Of a DNA stretch of 58,713 nt, positions 33,412-40,964 are shown piece after piece. Position numbers and translations under genes: made by a program. The DNA comes from Comamonadaceae bacterium (GTDB lineage: Bacteria; Pseudomonadota; Gammaproteobacteria; Burkholderiales; Burkholderiaceae_C): positions 1-58,713 of the forward strand of contig JAAFJC010000015.1 in NCBI GenBank assembly GCA_013297925.1, written 5' to 3'. Numbering within the stretch: the stretch's first letter is position 1; each line of letters starts with the position of its first letter. The notes under the pieces were generated by a model that saw only the letters and a list, made by a program, of their open reading frames with translations, did not search any database and was not told where the DNA came from.

Positions 33412-34173
33412 ATGCCACTCACCGCATCTCAAGCCCTCTCAGCCTTGAATCGCGCCGCGCCCGTCACAAAAACGCAACCCGATTTGCTGATCGCGGGTGC
33501 AACCGGCGTGCTGGGCAATGCCGTGCTGCGCCGCCTCGTGGGCGTGCATCGTTATGCGCACACGCAGGTGCTCGCGCGCGAGCCGGTGCAGCAGGGGATG
33601 CGACAGCTGTCTTTGCAGTTGGTATCAGGTGAGATCGCTGCTTGGCCTGTTGACGGGCGATGCGATGTGGCCGTGATCATGTTCGAGCCGCCGCGTATGT
33701 ATTACGAACGAGAAAGAGCGTTGTGGACACCCCAGCCCAGTGAGCTCACGGCCTTGGGAGCATGGCTGCATGCCTGTGGCGCGCAAACGCTAGCCGTCGT
33801 GCTGCCCCATGCCCAAGGCACCCTGCCCGAATCGCTCAAGCGCGGCTTGGCCTCGCTCGATGAGCAAGCCTTGGCGGCGCTGGGTTTCGAGCGGCTGCTG
33901 ATTCTGCGCAGCGCAGAAAAGCCCGCTGAGCAGCGCCACAAGCATCCGCTAGATGCGCTCGCCCACTGGATGCTCGGCGTTTTCAAATTCATGGTGCCCA
34001 CCCAAGAGCAGCCTGTGCGCCCCACGAAGATTGCAGAAATCGTGGATGCGCTGCTGCAAACGGCGCCTGCGGGCATTACGGTACTTTCGCCGCAAGAGAT
34101 GTGGGCGCTGTCTCAGCGCAATGCGCATGATTTGGCACAGCAGATAGCGCAGCGCTGGCATGGCGCTTCGTGA
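33412..34173 (+). CDS. NAD(P)-binding Rossmann-like protein of unknown function
   Basis: 253 residues. LLIAGATGVLGNAVLRRLVG is a clear dinucleotide-binding start of the atypical SDR/NmrA style. The later sequence (VAVIMFEPPRMYYERERALW, PLDALAHWMLGVFKFMVPT, RPTKIAEIVDALL) does not show a YxxxK active site, so it may bind cofactor without classical SDR chemistry. Its end is 19 bp before hpaG1, and it appears to head the homoprotocatechuate operon, but no pathway step needs it. Start at 33412 lacks a strong ribosome site. Confidence 0.75.
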   Translation: MPLTASQALSALNRAAPVTKTQPDLLIAGATGVLGNAVLRRLVGVHRYAHTQVLAREPVQQGMRQLSLQLVSGEIAAWPVDGRCDVAVIMFEPPRMYYERERALWTPQPSELTALGAWLHACGAQTLAVVLPHAQGTLPESLKRGLASLDEQALAALGFERLLILRSAEKPAEQRHKHPLDALAHWMLGVFKFMVPTQEQPVRPTKIAEIVDALLQTAPAGITVLSPQEMWALSQRNAHDLAQQIAQRWHGAS

Positions 34174-34192
34174 TAAGGTTGCCGCAACTGCC

Positions 34193-34885
34193 ATGAATCC
34201 GCCAGTTCACACCCTCGCATCCAGCGCCCTGCAAACGGTGTATGGCAGCCTCATGCATCATCGCGCGGAGTTGGCAGCGCTTGGCGATGCAGTCAATGAG
34301 CCGCCCTACAACTCGCCACCCAACGCGCCTGTGCTGTATATCAAGCCAGCCAATACCTTTTGTGCTTTTGGCCAAACGATGTGCTTGCCTGCAACACAAT
34401 TACAGGTACTCGCTCGCACCTGCGTCGGCTTGATTTATCAGCCAAATCGGCTGGTTGACGGCATAAATACTGCGCAAGGTGCTATTAAAAATATAGTATT
34501 GCAAGATTGGCAATACGCGTTGCTTTGTGATTTCACTTTGCCGCACAGCAGTTTCTATCGCCCGCCCCTGCGCTATAACGCGCTGGATGGCTCATTGGCT
34601 GTGCCGCAAAGCTGGCTCGCTTGGCCAGTCGATGGTTTGCGAGGCGAGCGCATTGAAACTTGGGTCAATGGCGAGCTGGTACACAGCTACCAAACTTTGG
34701 ATTGGTTGCTCTCCGCGCAAGACCAGCTTCAGGCCGTGAGTGAATTCATCGCTTGGGAAGCGGGCGATGTGCTCATGCTCGGCTGTCCGCCTGATGCGCC
34801 GCGGGTAAAAGCCGGCGATGTGGTGGAGGCGCGGATGAGTGGCCAGGTCTTCACGCGAACCACGATCATGCAGGAGGCCGCATGA
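34193..34885 (+). CDS. hpaG1: Fumarylacetoacetate hydrolase family, HpaG N-terminal-half type decarboxylase/isomerase
   Basis: 230 residues. FAH-fold features include PVLYIKPANTFCAFGQ, LPHSSFYRPPLRYNALDGS, ETWVNGELVH and AGDVLMLGCPPDAPRVKAGD. In the homoprotocatechuate pathway HpaG (often two half-proteins) isomerises and decarboxylates 5-oxo-pent-3-ene-1,2,5-tricarboxylate. Start is taken at 34193 (MNPPVHTL); an ATG at 34160 overlaps the previous gene. An in-frame repeat copy encodes GINTAQGAIKNIVLQ around residues 90-105, where relatives have a short helix start. Overlaps hpaG2 by 4 bp. Confidence 0.87.
   Translation: MNPPVHTLASSALQTVYGSLMHHRAELAALGDAVNEPPYNSPPNAPVLYIKPANTFCAFGQTMCLPATQLQVLARTCVGLIYQPNRLVDGINTAQGAIKNIVLQDWQYALLCDFTLPHSSFYRPPLRYNALDGSLAVPQSWLAWPVDGLRGERIETWVNGELVHSYQTLDWLLSAQDQLQAVSEFIAWEAGDVLMLGCPPDAPRVKAGDVVEARMSGQVFTRTTIMQEAA
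34453..34500 (-). repeat. Dispersed repeat, copy 6, in frame inside hpaG1
   Basis: TTGACGGCATAAATACTGCG CAAGGTGCTATTAAAAATAT A is the reverse orientation of the repeat. In the gene it is read in the same orientation and frame as copy 2, giving GINTAQGAIKNIV against AGIKTAQAAIKTIV there. Confidence 0.85.
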
Positions 34886-35643
34886 AGCATGCCCGCGTGA
34901 TCTACCAAGGCCGTGAATACGCGACGCAAGAGTCAGATGGCTTGCTCTTGTTGCCAGATGGCCAGCGCGTCAGCCAAGATGCCGTGCGCTGGTTGCCACC
35001 ACTGGCACCTGTGCAACAAGCCCGCACCATCCTCTGCCTCGGCCTCAACTACGCTGATCACGCCAAAGAGCTCGCCTTCAAACCACCGAGCGAGCCGCTG
35101 GCCTTCCTCAAAGGCCAAAGCTCACTTGTAGGCCACCGCGAGCACACATTGCGCCCGCAAGGCGTGAAGATGATGCATTACGAATGCGAGCTGGCCGTCG
35201 TGATCGGCCGCACAGCGAAAAACATCAAACGCGATGACGCTTATGACTTCATTGAAGGCTACACAGTAGCCAACGATTACGCCATCCGCGACTATCTGGA
35301 AAACTGGTATCGCCCAAATCTCAAAGTCAAAGGCCGCCCCACCTGCACGCCCCTCGGCCCGTGGCTCACCGATGCCAAAGATATCGCAGACCCAATGAAT
35401 TTGAATTTGCAAACCACCGTCAACGGTCAAATCACCCAACGCGGCAACACCCGCGACATGATCTTCAGCATCCCCGCCCTCATCGAATACTTCACTAGTT
35501 TCATGACGCTGCGCCCCGGTGACCTCATCCTCACCGGTACGCCGGATGGTGTGGTCGATTGCCAGCCGGGTGACATCATTGAATGCAGCATCCAAGGCAT
35601 AGGCATACTGCAAAGTACGATGACGTTACAGGAGACAACATGA
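34882..35643 (+). CDS. hpaG2: Fumarylacetoacetate hydrolase family, HpaG C-terminal-half type (isomerase/decarboxylase)
   Basis: 253 residues. The metal-binding Glu residues of the FAH fold lie in MMHYECELAVVIGR, together with CLGLNYADHAKE, GYTVANDYAIRDY, NTRDMIFSIPALIEY and GDLILTGTPDGV. This is the more canonical FAH partner of the HpaG pair in the homoprotocatechuate meta-cleavage pathway. ATG overlaps the hpaG1 stop (ATGA), and its own stop overlaps the lipoprotein start (ATGA). Confidence 0.93.
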   Translation: MKHARVIYQGREYATQESDGLLLLPDGQRVSQDAVRWLPPLAPVQQARTILCLGLNYADHAKELAFKPPSEPLAFLKGQSSLVGHREHTLRPQGVKMMHYECELAVVIGRTAKNIKRDDAYDFIEGYTVANDYAIRDYLENWYRPNLKVKGRPTCTPLGPWLTDAKDIADPMNLNLQTTVNGQITQRGNTRDMIFSIPALIEYFTSFMTLRPGDLILTGTPDGVVDCQPGDIIECSIQGIGILQSTMTLQETT

Positions 35644-36182
35644 TTCGCAACACCTTGATCTCATTAACCGCAGCGCTGCTGTGCGCGGGCTGCGTCACGC
35701 TGATGCCCACAATTGAAAAGCCCTACACGCTGGGCGCGGGCTTAGCCAGCGTGAATGCCGCCACCATCAGTTGGCGCTGGCAAGATGCACGCCCCAAACC
35801 CGCTGCCGAAAACGTCTCCACAAGAGATGGCGTGCTGTTTGGCGAAGCCGTGCTGCGCCCCGCATCCTTTGATTTCCTTCAGGCGGAGTTTGCCCGCGCT
35901 GTGGCGGCGCATGAGCAGAGCAAAGAGGTGCAAGATAAGCTGCGTGGCAAGACGATCCGCCTCATGGTCTTCGAATCATCTGCTGGCTTGCGTGTTCGCT
36001 TGAGCGAAAGTCAACAAGGCAAATGGGATGTGATGCGCGCCAAGATTGTGATTGATCTCGATGGCCAGCGCTATGAAAGCGAAGACACCCATACTTTTAG
36101 CAACAGCGATCAGCCCAGCCCTCTAAGCCCTGCGATCCGCAACGCCGTGGAAGTGTTGGTCAACCAAATTCATTTGTTTTAA
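35640..36182 (+). CDS. Putative lipoprotein of unknown function inside the hpa operon
   Basis: 180 residues. MIRNTLISLTAALLCAGC is a lipoprotein signal with lipobox LCAGC. The mature part shows no domain I recognise; it is mixed alpha/beta with VRLSESQQGKWDVMRAKIVI in its centre. The ATG at 35640 overlaps the hpaG2 stop and hpaE follows after 5 bp, so it is translated within a catabolic operon whose other products are cytoplasmic. It could relate to substrate entry or be a passenger; no evidence decides. Confidence 0.82.
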   Translation: MIRNTLISLTAALLCAGCVTLMPTIEKPYTLGAGLASVNAATISWRWQDARPKPAAENVSTRDGVLFGEAVLRPASFDFLQAEFARAVAAHEQSKEVQDKLRGKTIRLMVFESSAGLRVRLSESQQGKWDVMRAKIVIDLDGQRYESEDTHTFSNSDQPSPLSPAIRNAVEVLVNQIHLF

Positions 36183-36187
36183 CGCGC

Positions 36188-37654
36188 ATGATCTCTCATC
36201 TTATCAACGGCAAGTCAGCGGCAAGCGCACAGCGCTTTGACACCATCAATCCTGCCACGCAAGAGGTATTGGCAGAAGTGGCTGCCGGTGGCGCATCAGA
36301 AGTCAATGCCGCAGTAGCTGCCGCCAAAGCCGCGTTTCCCAAGTGGGCTGGCCTTCCTGCGCCAGAGCGCGCCAAGCTGATTCGCAAACTTGGGTGTTTG
36401 ATCGCCGCGCATGTGCCCGAGATCGCGCAAATGGAGACGAATGATTGTGGGCAGGTGATTGCGCAAACGGGCAAGCAGCTGATTCCGCGTGCTGCGGATA
36501 ACTTCTATTACTTTGCCGAGATGTGTACCCGCGTCGATGGCCACACCTACCCCACGCCCACGCATCTGAACTACACGCTGTTTCACCCCGTGGGCGTGTG
36601 CGCGCTGATTTCGCCTTGGAATGTGCCCTTCATGACGGCGACTTGGAAGGTCGCGCCATGCTTGGCGTTTGGCAACACGGCTGTGCTCAAGATGAGCGAG
36701 CTCTCGCCGATGACGGCTTCGCGTTTGGGTGAACTCGCGCTTGAAGCTGGCATTCCTTCCGGTGTGCTCAATATCGTTCACGGCACAGGCAAAGAAGCAG
36801 GTGAGCCGCTGTGTGCGCATCCCGATGTTCGTGCGATCTCGTTCACGGGATCAACCGCCACTGGCAACCGCATTGTGCAGACCGCCGGCCTCAAAAAATT
36901 CAGCATGGAGCTGGGCGGCAAGTCGCCGTTTGTGATTTTCGACGATGCGGATTTAGATCGTGCTCTTGATGCGGCGATCTTCATGATCTTCTCCAACAAC
37001 GGCGAGCGCTGCACAGCGGGCAGCCGGATCATCGTGCAGCAGAGCATTTATGCAGACTTTGCAGCCAAGTTTGCCGAGCGAGCCAAGCGCATCACGGTAG
37101 GTGATCCACTCGATGAAAAAACGATTGTGGGGCCGATGATCTCGCAGGCGCATTTGGCGAAAGTGCGCGGCTATATTGAGTTGGGATCGAAAGAAGGCGC
37201 GTCTCTGCTCTGCGGTGGTATTGATCGGCCAAGCTATGCAGCCCCATTGCCCGAGCGCGTGAAGCGTGGCAATTACGTGTGGCCCACTGTTTTCGCTGAT
37301 GTCGATAACCGCATGAAAATCGCGCAAGACGAAATCTTTGGCCCGGTTGCTTGTTTGATTCCGTTCAAAGATGAGGCGGATGCGGTGCGGATTGCGAACG
37401 ACACGCAGTATGGTTTGAGCAGTTATGTGTGGACGGAAAATCTTGGCCGCGCCCATCGTGTGGCGGCGCAGATAGAAGCAGGCATGTGTTTTGTGAACAG
37501 CCAGAATGTGCGGGATTTGCGCCAACCTTTTGGCGGCACAAAGGCCAGTGGCACGGGGCGCGAAGGTGGTACGTGGAGCTATGAGGTGTTTTTAGAGCCT
37601 AAGAATGTGGCGGTGTCGCTGGGCTCGCACCATATTCCGCATTGGGGAGTTTGA
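36188..37654 (+). CDS. hpaE: 5-carboxymethyl-2-hydroxymuconate semialdehyde dehydrogenase
   Basis: 488 residues, full-length aldehyde dehydrogenase. PWNVPFMTATWKVAPCLAFG, FTGSTATG, catalytic Glu in MELGGKSPFVIF, catalytic Cys in NNGERCTAGSR and DEIFGPVACLIPF are intact. HpaE oxidises the semialdehyde formed by HpaD with NAD. The assignment rests on the surrounding hpaG-D-F-H genes together with the family. It is followed by a 319 bp non-coding stretch with hairpin elements before hpaD. Confidence 0.92.
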   Translation: MISHLINGKSAASAQRFDTINPATQEVLAEVAAGGASEVNAAVAAAKAAFPKWAGLPAPERAKLIRKLGCLIAAHVPEIAQMETNDCGQVIAQTGKQLIPRAADNFYYFAEMCTRVDGHTYPTPTHLNYTLFHPVGVCALISPWNVPFMTATWKVAPCLAFGNTAVLKMSELSPMTASRLGELALEAGIPSGVLNIVHGTGKEAGEPLCAHPDVRAISFTGSTATGNRIVQTAGLKKFSMELGGKSPFVIFDDADLDRALDAAIFMIFSNNGERCTAGSRIIVQQSIYADFAAKFAERAKRITVGDPLDEKTIVGPMISQAHLAKVRGYIELGSKEGASLLCGGIDRPSYAAPLPERVKRGNYVWPTVFADVDNRMKIAQDEIFGPVACLIPFKDEADAVRIANDTQYGLSSYVWTENLGRAHRVAAQIEAGMCFVNSQNVRDLRQPFGGTKASGTGREGGTWSYEVFLEPKNVAVSLGSHHIPHWGV

Positions 37655-37701
37655 TGAGCACACTTGTTATTTCACGCGGACGTTGTTTAAGTCGCCGACG
37701 C

Positions 37702-37779
37702 TTGGGGTATCCCACTTCGCGAATGTCCTCCGCCGGCTTCGCCGTCTCCCCCTTTATTTCGCTGCGTGGGATACCCCAA
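37702..37779. repeat. Hairpin element type C, copy 2 (14 bp perfect terminal arms)
   Basis: Perfect 14 bp arms TTGGGGTATCCCAC (37702-37715) and GTGGGATACCCCAA (37766-37779) enclose a core with CGAATGTCCTCCGCCGG, CTTCGCCGTCTCC and CCCTTTATTTCGCTGC. The core matches the element at 31109-31229 but the arms do not. Confidence 0.88.
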
Positions 37780-37856
37780 CCCTCGGCTCAAGCGAAAGAG
37801 TTTGCGCGCAATCTGCGATTACTCACTGATAGCGCACAAGGGGCGGCGGGGGTGAG

Positions 37857-37910
37857 CCGCAGCGAAATAAAGGAGGAATGCGGGCGCAGCCTGCAGGGGG
37901 ACATTCGCGA
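37857..37910. repeat. Hairpin element type C core, copy 3 (inverted)
   Basis: GCCGCAGCGAAATAAAGGAG ... GGGGGACATTCGCGAAGG is the reverse complement of the copy 2 core outline (CGAATGTCC...CCTTTATTTCGCTGC), with a different middle part. GAGCC/GGCTC flanks are the only visible short arms. Copies 2 and 3 could pair with each other. Confidence 0.75.
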
Positions 37911-37973
37911 AGGCTCGCGCCCGCTGGCTCTTGGGAGCGCAACAAACGCCAGAGCAGCACGAGGAGAAACTAA

Positions 37974-38849
37974 ATGGGCAAACTAGCCTTGGCAGCCAAA
38001 ATCACCCACGTCCCCAGCATGTACCTCTGCGAATTCCCTGGCCCGAATTTCGGCAAGAGAGATGCAGCCATCGCAGGGCACAAAGAAATCGACAAACGTT
38101 GCAGGGCGGCAGGTGTAGACACCATCGTCGTACTCGATGTGCATTGGCAAGTCAACAGCGAATACCACCTCAATTGCGCGTCCCACTTCAAAGGCGTCTA
38201 CACCAGCAACGAGCTGCCGCATTTCATCAAAAACATGCCCTATGAATATCCCGGCAACCCTGCGCTTGGCCACGCGATTGCAGACATGGCCAACGGGATG
38301 GGCGTGAAGAGCAGGGCGCATTCAGACACCTCGCTGGAGCTCGAATACGGCACCCTCGTGCCCATGCGCTACATGAACAGCGATCAGCATTACAAAGTGA
38401 TTTGCGTCAGCGCTTGGTGCGATTGGCATGATCTGCGCGAGAGCCAAAAGTTCGGCCATGCTGTGCGTCGCGCCATTGAAGAGAAGTACGATGGCACGGT
38501 GGCGGTATTCGCCAGCGGGAGCCTCTCCCACCACTTCGCCGACAACGGCAAAGCCCCCGAATACGCCTTCAAAGTGTATGACCCGTTCTTACAGCAAATC
38601 GATCTGCGCGTGGTTGAGCTATGGGAAAAAGGCGAGCATCAAACCGTGGTCGATATGCTGCCCATGTATGCCGACAAATGCTGGGGCGAGGGCGATATGC
38701 ACGATACCGCCATGCTTTATGGTGTGGTCGGTGGTGCGTTTGAGAGCTTCGATTACCAAGAAAAAGTAGAAGTCATCACACCGTATTTCGGATCAAGCGG
38801 CACGGGGCAGATCAATGCCATTTTTCCAGTTGTACCTTTCAAGAAGTGA
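37974..38849 (+). CDS. hpaD: 3,4-dihydroxyphenylacetate 2,3-dioxygenase (LigB-type extradiol)
   Basis: 291 residues of the class III (LigB) extradiol family: VLDVHWQVNSEYHLNC with iron-ligand His, TSNELPHFIKNMPYEYPG, SDTSLELEYGTLVPM and ASGSLSHHFADNGKAPEY. It opens the ring of homoprotocatechuate between C2 and C3 using Fe(II) and O2. The arrangement with hpaE upstream and hpaF, hpaH downstream strongly supports this substrate. AGGAG lies upstream of the ATG, right after the hairpin-rich spacer. Confidence 0.93.
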   Translation: MGKLALAAKITHVPSMYLCEFPGPNFGKRDAAIAGHKEIDKRCRAAGVDTIVVLDVHWQVNSEYHLNCASHFKGVYTSNELPHFIKNMPYEYPGNPALGHAIADMANGMGVKSRAHSDTSLELEYGTLVPMRYMNSDQHYKVICVSAWCDWHDLRESQKFGHAVRRAIEEKYDGTVAVFASGSLSHHFADNGKAPEYAFKVYDPFLQQIDLRVVELWEKGEHQTVVDMLPMYADKCWGEGDMHDTAMLYGVVGGAFESFDYQEKVEVITPYFGSSGTGQINAIFPVVPFKK

Positions 38850-38856
38850 GAAAACG

Positions 38857-39288
38857 ATGCCTCATCTGGTGATTTACTACACGCCGAATTTAGACGCTAA
38901 GACAGACATGACGCTGCTCTGCCGCAAGATGGCGGACACCATGATCGCTGTGCGCGATGAATCAGGGGCGCAGGTGTTTCCTACAGGTGGCACGCGCGTG
39001 CTCGCTTATCCCGCCGCGCATTATGCAATTGCCGATGGTGGCGCGGCAGGTAAAGCAGCAGGTGGCTCGGGCGAGTATGCGTTTGTGTACATAAATCTGC
39101 GGATGGGGCGAGGGCGCACTGATGCTATTAAAAATATAGCCGGCCGCGCAGTATCTGCGGCGGCAAAAGCCCATTTTGAACATTTATTGCAGGCCGAGCA
39201 TATCGGCGTGACGGTGCAGGTTGATGAAGGGCATGAGGCTTTTGATGAGAAGCACAGCTCGATTCATCCGCTGTTTAAGAAAGCTTGA
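38857..39288 (+). CDS. hpaF: 5-carboxymethyl-2-hydroxymuconate delta-isomerase
   Basis: 143 residues in the tautomerase-like HpaF/HpcD family, beginning MPHLVIYYTPNL with the N-terminal Pro that serves as catalytic base once Met is removed; later YAFVYINLRMGRGR and VTVQVDEGHEAFDEKHSSIH match. Start at 38857, 7 bp after hpaD. The segment at 39121-39165 (DAIKNIAGRAVSA) looks vaguely like the dispersed repeat but aligns with normal family sequence. Confidence 0.9.
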   Translation: MPHLVIYYTPNLDAKTDMTLLCRKMADTMIAVRDESGAQVFPTGGTRVLAYPAAHYAIADGGAAGKAAGGSGEYAFVYINLRMGRGRTDAIKNIAGRAVSAAAKAHFEHLLQAEHIGVTVQVDEGHEAFDEKHSSIHPLFKKA

Positions 39289-39291
39289 GCG

Positions 39292-40125
39292 ATGTTTGAC
39301 GATGCACTGATTTCACAACTTGCGCAAGAGCTGGAGGCGGCCGAGCGCACGCGCACGCAGGTGGAGCATTTTTCCAAGCGCTATTCAGGCATGACGATGG
39401 AGGATGGTTACCGGATCAATCGTGCTTGGATGAAGATCAAGGCGGCGCAGGGAAGAACGGTGATTGGCCACAAGATTGGGCTCACGTCTCGCGCGATGCA
39501 AATCTCCAGCAATATTGATGAGCCAGATTACGGCACATTGCTCGATACCATGCGCTATACCTGTCAAGGCGGCGAGGTGCTGGAGATTCCGGCGAAGAAC
39601 TTTATCGCGCCGCGCGTGGAAGTGGAGCTTGCATTTATCTTGAAGCACGAGTTGCGCGGGGCGAATGTCACCGTGCAAGACGTGATGGCTGCGACGGATT
39701 ACGTGACCCCCGCCATAGAAATCATCGACGCACGAATCGAGCAATTTGATCGCCATACCAAAGCGCCGCGCAAAGTGTTTGACACGATCAGCGACAACGC
39801 GGCCAATGCGGGCATCGTTCTGGGTGACATCGCGACCGATGCGCGCTATCGTATCGATGCGCAAGGCACGGATCTGCCTTGGGTGGGTGCGATCTGTCGC
39901 TACAACGGCGTGGTGGAAGAGACGGGTTTGGCGGCGGGTGTGCAAGGCCATCCCGCAGAGGGCATCGCATGGCTGGCCAACAAGCTCGCGCCTTGGGGCG
40001 AGTATTTGCAAGCGGGCGAGATCGTGCTCGCGGGATCATTTACCAAACCCGTGCCAGCGAAGGCGGGCGATGTGTTTGATGTGGATTACGGCGTGCATGG
40101 GAAACTGCAATTCAAATTTGTGTGA
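39292..40125 (+). CDS. hpaH: 2-oxo-hepta-3-ene-1,7-dioate hydratase
   Basis: 277 residues of the HpaH/MhpD hydratase group: [60 protein letters not shown] and [14 protein letters not shown]. It adds water to the oxo-heptenedioate made by HpaG, Mg-dependent. It starts 3 bp after hpaF. The next pathway enzyme would be the HpaI aldolase, which I do not see; an unrelated class II aldolase/adducin gene follows. Confidence 0.93.
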   Translation: MFDDALISQLAQELEAAERTRTQVEHFSKRYSGMTMEDGYRINRAWMKIKAAQGRTVIGHKIGLTSRAMQISSNIDEPDYGTLLDTMRYTCQGGEVLEIPAKNFIAPRVEVELAFILKHELRGANVTVQDVMAATDYVTPAIEIIDARIEQFDRHTKAPRKVFDTISDNAANAGIVLGDIATDARYRIDAQGTDLPWVGAICRYNGVVEETGLAAGVQGHPAEGIAWLANKLAPWGEYLQAGEIVLAGSFTKPVPAKAGDVFDVDYGVHGKLQFKFV

Positions 40126-40133
40126 GATTGAAC

Positions 40134-40895
40134 ATGACACAACAAGATTTTCACCCCGATGAGTGGCAAGCCCGTGTGGAGCTGGCCGCTTGTTACCGCA
40201 TCTTTGACATGCTTGGCTGGGCAGAGATGATTTACAACCACATCACGGTGCGCTTGCCTGACTCTGTGAGCCAAGGCGCTAAGCAATTTCTCATCAACCC
40301 GTTTGGCCTGCATTACAGCGAAGTCACCGCCAGTAATTTGGTGAAGATCGACACGCAGGGCAACAAGCTTGATGCAAGCAACCCGCACCCCGTGAACCCC
40401 GCTGGCTTCACCGTACACAGCGCGATTCATCAGCACACGCCGGATGCGCACTGCATCATGCACACCCACACGACGACCGGCATGGCCGTGGCCTGCACAG
40501 CAAGTGGCCTCGCGCAAAATAATTTTTATTCTGCGCAGTTGCATGGCTTGGTGGCCCACCATGACTTTGAAGGCATCACTGTTCATGCCGAGGAAGCGCC
40601 GCGCCTTTTGAAGAACATGGCTGGCAAGCCGCTGCTGATCTTGCGCAACCACGGCTTACTCGCTTGGGCGCCGACCCTGCCTCTGGCTCTCGTGCGCTTG
40701 TGGACGCTGCAACGCGCTTGCGACATCCAATGCATGCAGGCAAGCTTAGGCGCAGCAATCACTGTGCCGCAGGCTGTCGCGCAGAAAACCACGCATGACA
40801 GCTTTCAATTTGATGCGCAGTTTGGCGCGGGGCAGGATGTGTTTGACGCGCTCAAGCGGCGTGTGGACAAGTTCAATCCGGGGTATGCACAGTGA
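40134..40895 (+). CDS. Class II aldolase/adducin-family protein
   Basis: 253 residues. The adducin/fuculose-phosphate aldolase fold is shown by GWAEMIYNHITVRLPD, FLINPFGLHYSEVTASNLV, the zinc-site histidines CIMHTHTTTGMAVAC and LLILRNHGLLAWAPT. It is not the TIM-barrel HpaI aldolase family. It could act as a retro-aldolase for the pathway's last step or as a decarboxylase/dehydratase; this is open. It lies 8 bp after hpaH and is clearly in the operon. The dispersed repeat begins just after its stop. Confidence 0.85.
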   Translation: MTQQDFHPDEWQARVELAACYRIFDMLGWAEMIYNHITVRLPDSVSQGAKQFLINPFGLHYSEVTASNLVKIDTQGNKLDASNPHPVNPAGFTVHSAIHQHTPDAHCIMHTHTTTGMAVACTASGLAQNNFYSAQLHGLVAHHDFEGITVHAEEAPRLLKNMAGKPLLILRNHGLLAWAPTLPLALVRLWTLQRACDIQCMQASLGAAITVPQAVAQKTTHDSFQFDAQFGAGQDVFDALKRRVDKFNPGYAQ

Positions 40896-40900
40896 TGCTT

Positions 40901-40957
40901 GCTATTAATTCAGCAGCGCTTTGCGCAGATTCTATGCCGGCGACATGCCAAAAAGGC
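40901..40957 (+). repeat. Dispersed repeat, copy 7, between the aldolase-like gene and the reductase
   Basis: GCTATTAATTCAGCAGCGCT TTGCGCAGATTCTATGCCGG CGACATGCCAAAAAGGC, one of the best-preserved copies and nearly identical in its core to copies 4 and 5. Its 3' end AAAAAGGC acts as the apparent Shine-Dalgarno of the next gene. Confidence 0.9.
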
Positions 40958-40964
40958 TCTGAAA

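Larger units (their letters stand above)
37655..37973 (+). other. Non-coding spacer between hpaE and hpaD, filled with hairpin repeats
   Basis: 319 bp without a plausible gene. It holds one type C element (37702-37779) and a second, inverted copy of its core (37857-37910). Thus most of the spacer can fold into strong hairpins. GGAGAAACTAA at its end includes the ribosome site of hpaD. Its position inside an operon suggests an effect on RNA stability or relative expression (inference). Confidence 0.7.

Noticed and set aside
39121-39165. Possible dispersed repeat copy inside hpaF (GCTATTAAAAATATAGCC...)
   Set aside because: The first 16 bases match the repeat edge, but the encoded residues align with normal HpaF sequence and length, so insertion is not supported.
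40134-40895. Class II aldolase considered as HpaI
   Set aside because: HpaI is a TIM-barrel HpcH/HpaI-family protein; this gene has the adducin fold with HTH-type zinc histidines.
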